Below are positions 57,738-64,000 of a stretch of 64,000 nt of DNA, piece after piece. This stretch comes from Fulvia fulva (lineage: Eukaryota > Ascomycota > Dothideomycetes > Mycosphaerellales > Mycosphaerellaceae). The stretch covers positions 1,860,001 through 1,924,000 of the forward strand of contig NC_063015.1 in NCBI RefSeq assembly GCF_020509005.1. Direction: 5' to 3'. A program made the translations under genes and the position numbers. Under the pieces are notes generated by a model. It searched no databases and had not been told where the DNA came from. It saw only the letters and a list, made by a program, of their open reading frames with translations. Every line of letters begins with the position of its first letter. The stretch's first letter is position 1.

Positions 57738-60700
57738 GGGTATACCTGACCCTAAGTACTTTCAGAACGATAACGACCCTAATTTCGATAGCTAGTATAG
57801 TAGTGTTCTCCTAAAGCTAACTATAGTAATCTTCCGTACTAAGGTAGATAGTCTACGCTTCGTATATAGGTAGACGTAAGGTAATCCTTAGCGAAGCATT
57901 AATCCGAGGATCACTATACCTAGATAGTAGTCCTTTAACGAGTTTAAGACTAGAGAAGAGTTATTAGATTAGATAATACGCTAATATAGTATACGTAATA
58001 AAGGAACTAAGGCTATAGTTAATATTACTACCTATAAGTAAGAACAAGGCAAAACCTTTATAGCCTTCTATACCCGCTACTCGAAGTTACGCGCCTAGAT
58101 ATTATAGACCGATAAGACCGAGCTTATACTGTTCCGTAACCGATTAAACCGTAAGTACTTTATTAAGACCTTTAGCGACCGCGAAGTCGACCGCCGCCTA
58201 GATAGTATATAAGATGTTATCGAGGAGTATACCGTACTAGACGAGAGCTTCTACGAGACAGATCGACTATACCCGTAGAAGGAGCGCCCCCGTAGTAATA
58301 GTAACTCGAACGGTAATAGCGGCTAGAATAACTAGAATAACGGTAACGTAGTTACTAGTACCGCTACCGGTATAGTAGGTGCCTTAGTATAGCGCCTACT
58401 ATAGTACGCTAGTACTAAGAAGAAGGAGGATCTACCGACATATCTATAGAACCTACCTACGCTTAACTATAAGTAGCGCGAAGACCTTAAGAAGTAGGGT
58501 AAGTACTACCGCTACCGTATAGGTTCTTACGTATCGACTAACCCTAAATACCTAATATATAGGTACGATAGCGACTATCGCCTACCGCGTCTACGTAATA
58601 CTACGCCGAATCCGAACGTAAACCTCAGTTCCCTAGCCGCCGATCCGTAGTAGGGAAATGGCACGACCGCTACCTAAGCGTAGTAGATAGCGGTTACCCG
58701 AACTTCCTAGGACAGAAAGAGTATAAGATTAAGAGACACGGAATGTAAGAGACGGTAATAGACTATAGTAAGGAGCTTAAGATATCGGTATACGTACTAG
58801 ATAAGTAATAGCTAGCTATATACCCTTATATAGTATTACCCGTAATAATATAATATAGAAAGGCTCGAGGCCTTATAGATTCTACCTCTACCTCTCTCTT
58901 TCTTAACTAGAAATTTATACGTAAATATATAATACCCCTGATCCCTTTGACGTAAAGCCGACGACTAATACTAGGAGATAGAACGGCCACTACGCGGTAG
59001 ATTATATACGCGGCCCTTATAGACGTAGTTATCGACGATTATTACGAGCAAATATTATACTACGTTACCGACCTCGAATACGACATCGTCTTAAGCCTAC
59101 CGTAGCTTATAGCGTATAACCTAAACATCTTCTAGGAGATAGGCGAGGTGGCATTTAGATCGGATTACTACTTTAGTCACTATCTATAGAATAAGATATC
59201 GATAATAGTATAATCCCTAAACTACTACGAGAAGAAGAAGTAGGTACTAGTACGGTACGGACTAGAGCCCTTTACTAGAGAAGTAGCGAGCTTTATAGTA
59301 GGAGGGGTAGAGCTAAACGTCTTATTATATAACCTAGAAGATATAGACGATAAAGAAGTAGACTACTAGGGCCTTTCTTAACGCGCGTAGGGGATGTACG
59401 CGTATAGGGCTAAGTGCTTCTATATTATGCCCACTAGGCGTAAGAGCGACGACGGAGAGCTTAAGCTAAGTGCAATAGCTACTAATAATCTAGACTAATT
59501 CTTAAACAAGTAGTTTAATCACAACCCGAAGGAGAAGTTACCGCCGATATACTACGATATTACGGACGCTTTCTTAGCTAAGGATTATAAAGGACTCCTA
59601 CCTTATCGACTAGGCGTAGATTATAAGATTCATATTAAGCCTAATAGTCTATAAGAGCTACTATACCGCAAGCCCTACGGCCTAGCTAAGAAGGAGAACG
59701 AGGTAGTTAAGAAATAGCTAGACGAGTAAATATCTAAAGGGAAGGTACGGAAAGTAGGGCAAAAGACGAGCTAGTCTTCTATACTAGTACTAGTAGTACG
59801 TAAGCCTAGAGGTAGGCTACGTGTTTATATCGACTATAGAGGATTAAATACAATTACTATTAAGAACCGGTATCCGATTCCCTTAATATAAGAGACGCTT
59901 AACCGTATATACGGTAAGAAGTACTTTACGAAGCTAGATATTATAGTAGCCTTTAACAAGTTACGGATAGCTAAAGGGTACGAGTAGTTAACGGCGTTTA
60001 CGACACGATACGGTATCTACGAGTGTCTAGTACTGCTATTCGGCTTGTGTAACGGACTAGCATCGTTCTAATTATATATTAATAAGGTCTTATAAGAACA
60101 CCTAGACGACTTTGTATTGGCCTACCTAGATGACGTACTTATCTTTAGTGACACCTTGGAGGAGCACATTAAACACGTACGGAAGGTTCTTACTAAGCTA
60201 CGCGATATAGGACTTGTAGTAGATATCGACAAAAGCGAATTCTACTAATAGAAGGTGAGGTATCTTGGGCTAATTATGACCCCTAACGGCATCGAGATAG
60301 ACCCCGAGAAACTCGAATGTATTCAGACATAGGAAGCTCCTAAGAACCTAAAGGATGTCTAGGCCTTCCTTAGATTTGCTAACTTCTATAGGCGGTTTAT
60401 CGAAGCATTTTCGCGTATAGCTACTCCTCTTACAAACCTAACCAAGTCGGACGGACTAAGTAATCACAAGAACAGAAGGATTCAATAGTCACTAGATTAC
60501 TAACGAGCCTTTAACAATTTAAAAGCTATATTTAGTAAAGCCGGTATGCTCGTACATTATATACTAGGTAGGGAAACGATAGTAGAGACAGATTCTTTAG
60601 ATTTTATAAACGCCGGCGTGCTTTCGTAGTATGACGAGAAGGGTATACTACATCCTATAGCCTTCTACTCGAAGAAGTTGAGTCTATAGGAGTGTAATTA

Positions 60701-63446
60701 TGAAATCTATAACAAGGAACTATTAGCTATTATTAAGGCTTTTGAGGAATAGAGACCCGAGCTCGCCTACGAAGTAGATAATAAGGACTTATAGCTAGTT
60801 AAGATTTATACCGACTATAAGAACCTAGAATACTTTATAAAGACAAAGTAGCTAAATTGGCGACAAGCGCGTTAGGCTAAGTTCTTATTACAGTTCAACT
60901 TTAAGATAATATACCGTCTAGGACTTTAAGGTATAAAGCTAGACAGCCTAACGAGACGTAGCTAGGACCTTCTATAGGGGGTAAACGACCCTCGGAACTA
61001 GCATCAGTATTAGATATTACTACCTCCTAAGCGATTCCTTAAGATCGCCTTACTATAGGCAATAGTAGAAGATACGCCGGAAGAAGAGGAACTAGTATAG
61101 CTAGACCCTAAAGCTGAAGAGTTTATGCCTATAGAACGAGATACGCCTACTAAACAACCAGCGACGCGTAAAAGTTAACGGGAAGCCGAACTCGAGTATC
61201 GAATGTCGACGGCGTACGTAACCGATAACGAGCTTAAGACCGCGATTAAGGACCTATAGAAAGACCGTACTCCTATACTACTATAGAGAGCGAAGATTTA
61301 CCTAGCACACTATAAAGTAGATAGCGACCTACTATATGTTCGAAATTAATACGACGGCTAGAGCTTATAGGTACTAAATGACTAAGCCTTATAGACTAGG
61401 ATAATTAAGATAAACTATAACGCTCTAGTAGTAGGCTATCTAGGACGAGCTCGTACTTATAAACTCGTAGTACGTAAATTCTACTAGTCTAGATTAGCGA
61501 GATCCGTACGTAGATATACCGCGAATTACCGTACTAACCGTATAACAAAATCTCTATACTCCTAGCTACTAGAATTATTATAGCCACTTCCTATTCTAGA
61601 TCGGCCTTAGAAACATATTGTAGTCGACTTCGTTATCGGACTCCTAGATAGTACTCTTGACGGTATAGTCTATAACAACATTATAACCGTTACTAATAGG
61701 CTTACTAAGGAAGTTGAGCTGATCCCTATTAGCGTAATAATAGTATAGAATACGGTAAGGCTTTTCCTTAAATATATATTCTATCGGCGCGGGTTTCCTA
61801 ACACTATTATATTAGACCGTAGTAAGTAGTAGGTTGCTACCTTCTAGAAGAAATACTATAAGATGCTCCGTACAAATCGTAAGCTAAGTTCTTCGTATCA
61901 CCTAGAAACTAATAGATAGTTAGAACGTACTAACTAGGCGATAGAATAGTATCTTCGTATATTCACTAATAAGGCATAGGATGACTAGGTAGAATAGCTA
62001 TGCCTTACTTAGTTTGCGATCAATAATTACCTGTCCGAGACTACTAGTATGTCGCCGTTCTACGCTACCTTAGGCTATAACCCTAAGTTTATAGAGCGAG
62101 TTGACCTAAACGCTAGAAAGGAGGGAGGACTGACCACTCTCTAGCGACTAGATACGCGATTATTAGAAACCTTTATACGTCGAATTTACGAGCTTCATAA
62201 GTACCTTTAAGAGAATATACGAATGTTATAAGCTCTCTAAGTAGAAGTAGCAAACCGCTACCGAAGCATTCCTCTAGACTATAAGGTAGGTAATTAGGTG
62301 TATCTTAGTACTAAGAACATCCGTACGACTCGACTATCTAAGAAGCTAGACAGGAAATATGCCGGCCCTTACTAGATCACGGAAGTCATACCGGCTAGAC
62401 TCTCTTATCGACTAAAACTATTAGACGCTCTAGTAGGACTTAATAACTGCTTCTATACCTTACTACTATAACGAGCCGACCACCCCGATTTCCTACTACT
62501 TAAAGGGCAGTATCTAGCGCCGCTACTACCGATAACTATCAAACCTAACACTACCGAGGCTAATATAGTAGCCGATATAGTGGTAGTACCTACGTATATA
62601 TACGAGGTAGGAAAGATCCTTAATATATATACCCGTAAGCGGGTAGGCAAGGTGAAGAAGGGGTATAAGCGTAAGGTAGATATATAGTATAAGGTAAAAT
62701 GGGCTAGATATTAGAACGAGGAGGATAGTAAGACCTAGTAACCTATAGAGGATATACTTAAACACGCGGCCGCCGCTATTATAGACTTTCACTATAACCG
62801 GCCGGAGTTATCTACGCCTATAGGCTTCGTAGCTCTATCTAACTAGTCCCTACTAGCTACTAAGGTGCTCGGGCTTAACACGATCAGGGTCATTCCGAAA
62901 GACACCGTTACGAATGAGTCGCCTCGAGCCTTACCTCTAATAGAATCTACTCCGTATATATTCGATACTCGAGTAGAGCCTATAGAGCCTATAATAATAC
63001 CTAACTTTAGTCATAAGGATTATACGCGAGTGCTAGCCGAAGATAGACGTAGGTCTAGGGTAAGCTAGCTAACTAGGCAATATGTTTCTCGAAGGAAGCC
63101 GGTCGAGGATAGTCTTAATAGAGCGAATGCGATGTTATCGGATAACGACAGGGTACTAGAGAATAATTAGGCGTTCGCGCGATTATAGAGCTCGATAGGT
63201 AAGTAGCCTTATAAGATAGATAACGCTTAGAGGACTAAGGCGTATTTTGGGAGGGGGGATACTGTTACGGGTAGCCCGCGACCCCCTACTATAGCTACGT
63301 CGGCCCGGCTGAACCGCGGACCTTCCGTATCGGGTTAGCGCGGCTTGGCTTTACTTTATAACTTCGCCGCGCCTCGCGCTCCTCTTTCGTAGCTTCGTAG
63401 AATAATAACTATCTCGTTCGGACCCTATAATACGCGCGCCCTTATA
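57738..63446 (+). mobile_element. Gypsy-B, 3' part (gag end, protease, RT, RNase H, integrase, chromodomain, LTR)
   Basis: Plus strand. Gag resumes with GIPDPKYF and SSVLLKLT; a knuckle-like region lies near 58490-58570; RT (about 59640-60480) has [20 protein letters not shown] and YLDDVLIFS (60121); RNase H has CNYEIYNKELLAI (about 60700); integrase lies at about 61430-62200. A chromodomain (YKVKWARY...NEEDS...PIEDI, about 62680-62760) places it among the chromoviruses. A purine tract (GGGAGGGGGGAT) precedes the 3' LTR. TAG/TAA stops of RIP type occur throughout. Confidence 0.88.
63263..63446 (+). repeat. 3' LTR of Gypsy-B
   Basis: About 184 bp starting TGTTACGGGTAGCC; pairs with 33383-33566. 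Its right end abuts a second RNase H fragment at a TAGTCA that also occurs in that fragment's family, so the exact end is uncertain by a few bases. Confidence 0.82.
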
Positions 63447-63787
63447 GTCACTAGATTACTAACGAGCCTTTAACAATTTAAAAGCTAAGTTTAGTAAAGC
63501 CGGCATGCTCGTATATTACGTACTAGGTAGGGAAATAGTAGTAGAGACAGATTCTTTAGATTTTATAAACGCCGGCGTACTTTTATAGTATAACGAGAAT
63601 AGTATACTATATCCTATAGCCTTCTACTCGAAGAATTTAAGTCTATAGGAGTGTAATTATAAAATCTATAACAACGAACTATTAGCTATTATTAAGGCTT
63701 TTAAGGAATAGAGACCCGAGCTCGCCTACGAGGTAGATAATAAGGACTTATAGCTAGTTAAGATTTATACCGACTATAAGAACCTAG
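63447..63787 (+). pseudogene. Second copy of the Gypsy-B RNase H segment
   Basis: Matches about 60487-60827 closely (GKPGMLVHY-type region to YTDYKNL), with a different set of RIP changes. Cut on the right by a Copia-B-type LTR. Confidence 0.82.
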
Positions 63788-64000
63788 TATTAAACAGGTA
63801 TAGTATATATATGTACGGAAGTCAGGACACGTAATAGGGAAGGAGGAAGGACTAATGTAGTATATAAAGGTATATAGTAGAACAGTATTTAGTACTAAAG
63901 GTATCTCTACTATCGGTATAGAGACTACGTCTCTTATACCTATATAGAGGGATATTGCTCTAGTCCTAGTTCTGTTTCACTACGCCTTATCGGTTTCACC
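63788..64000 (-). repeat. Copia-B-type LTR, continues beyond the window
   Basis: Starts TATTAAACAGG and matches the first 213 bp of 46012-46350 with few differences. The element it belongs to lies to the right of this window. Confidence 0.85.

Noticed and set aside
62453..62792. Minus-strand frames with hydrophobic residues
   Set aside because: Antisense to the Gypsy-B chromodomain region; the I/L/Y richness comes from TA-rich RIP sequence.
22200..64000. CRISPR-like or bacterial defence system in the repeat-rich half
   Set aside because: The repeats are LTRs, target duplications and LINE tails of fungal retroelements; there are no spaced short direct repeats and no cas-type genes.

Overview
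This is a eukaryotic window, most probably from a filamentous ascomycete (Pezizomycotina, perhaps Dothideomycetes). The evidence is short 49-104 nt GT-AG introns with CTAAC/CTGAC-type branch points, a six-HAMP group III (Nik1/Os-1) histidine kinase, a fungal bZIP factor with an AT-hook, and a large repeat block carrying CpA-to-TpA changes typical of repeat-induced point mutation (RIP). No operons, CRISPR arrays, tRNA or rRNA genes were seen.

Bases 1 to about 22,200 are ordinary gene-rich DNA with ten protein-coding loci. In order they are: a DHA2 drug:H+ antiporter (+); TEN1, a CST telomere-capping subunit (-), divergent from SNF7/VPS32 of ESCRT-III (+); a small conserved acidic protein (-); a bZIP factor (-); the group III hybrid histidine kinase (-); a UbiA prenyltransferase (-) divergent from a cytochrome P450 (+); a small probable secreted protein (-); and a mitochondrial-looking fumarylacetoacetate-hydrolase-family enzyme (-). 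An apparently intact Tc1/mariner element with a TA duplication and near-perfect terminal repeats sits in the shared upstream region of the prenyltransferase and the P450. Splice structures were rebuilt by hand, and frames close across every proposed intron except in the secreted protein, where splicing is ambiguous.

From about 22.2 kb to the end the window is about 42 kb of nested retrotransposons with no host gene visible. Most of it is heavily RIP-mutated: CAG/CAA have become TAG/TAA, CpA/TpG are scarce and TpA abundant, while CpG is retained. The layers are two nearly identical inverted Copia copies (23201-28478 minus, 49700-55028 plus, 218 bp LTRs); a Gypsy, here called Gypsy-A, with 519 bp LTRs; a second chromodomain Gypsy (Gypsy-B, 184 bp LTRs); an old Copia (Copia-C) interrupted by two full-length LINEs with 12-14 bp target duplications; and another Copia (Copia-B, 339 bp LTR).

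The main structural finding is that Gypsy-A and Gypsy-B are each split into two halves more than 20 kb apart and in opposite orientation. The halves end exactly at the two Copia copies. The target-site duplications (AACGC for Copia in Gypsy-A, TTACC for Gypsy-A in Gypsy-B) match across the gap, and the reverse transcriptase and gag reading frames continue from one half to the other. This is best explained by an inversion of about 21 kb through recombination between the inverted Copia copies, or by an assembly error that mimics one. A 2.9 kb core without visible differences, including shared stop codons, supports recombination or gene conversion between them. I found no clearly undescribed gene system; the strongest novelty is this rearrangement record.
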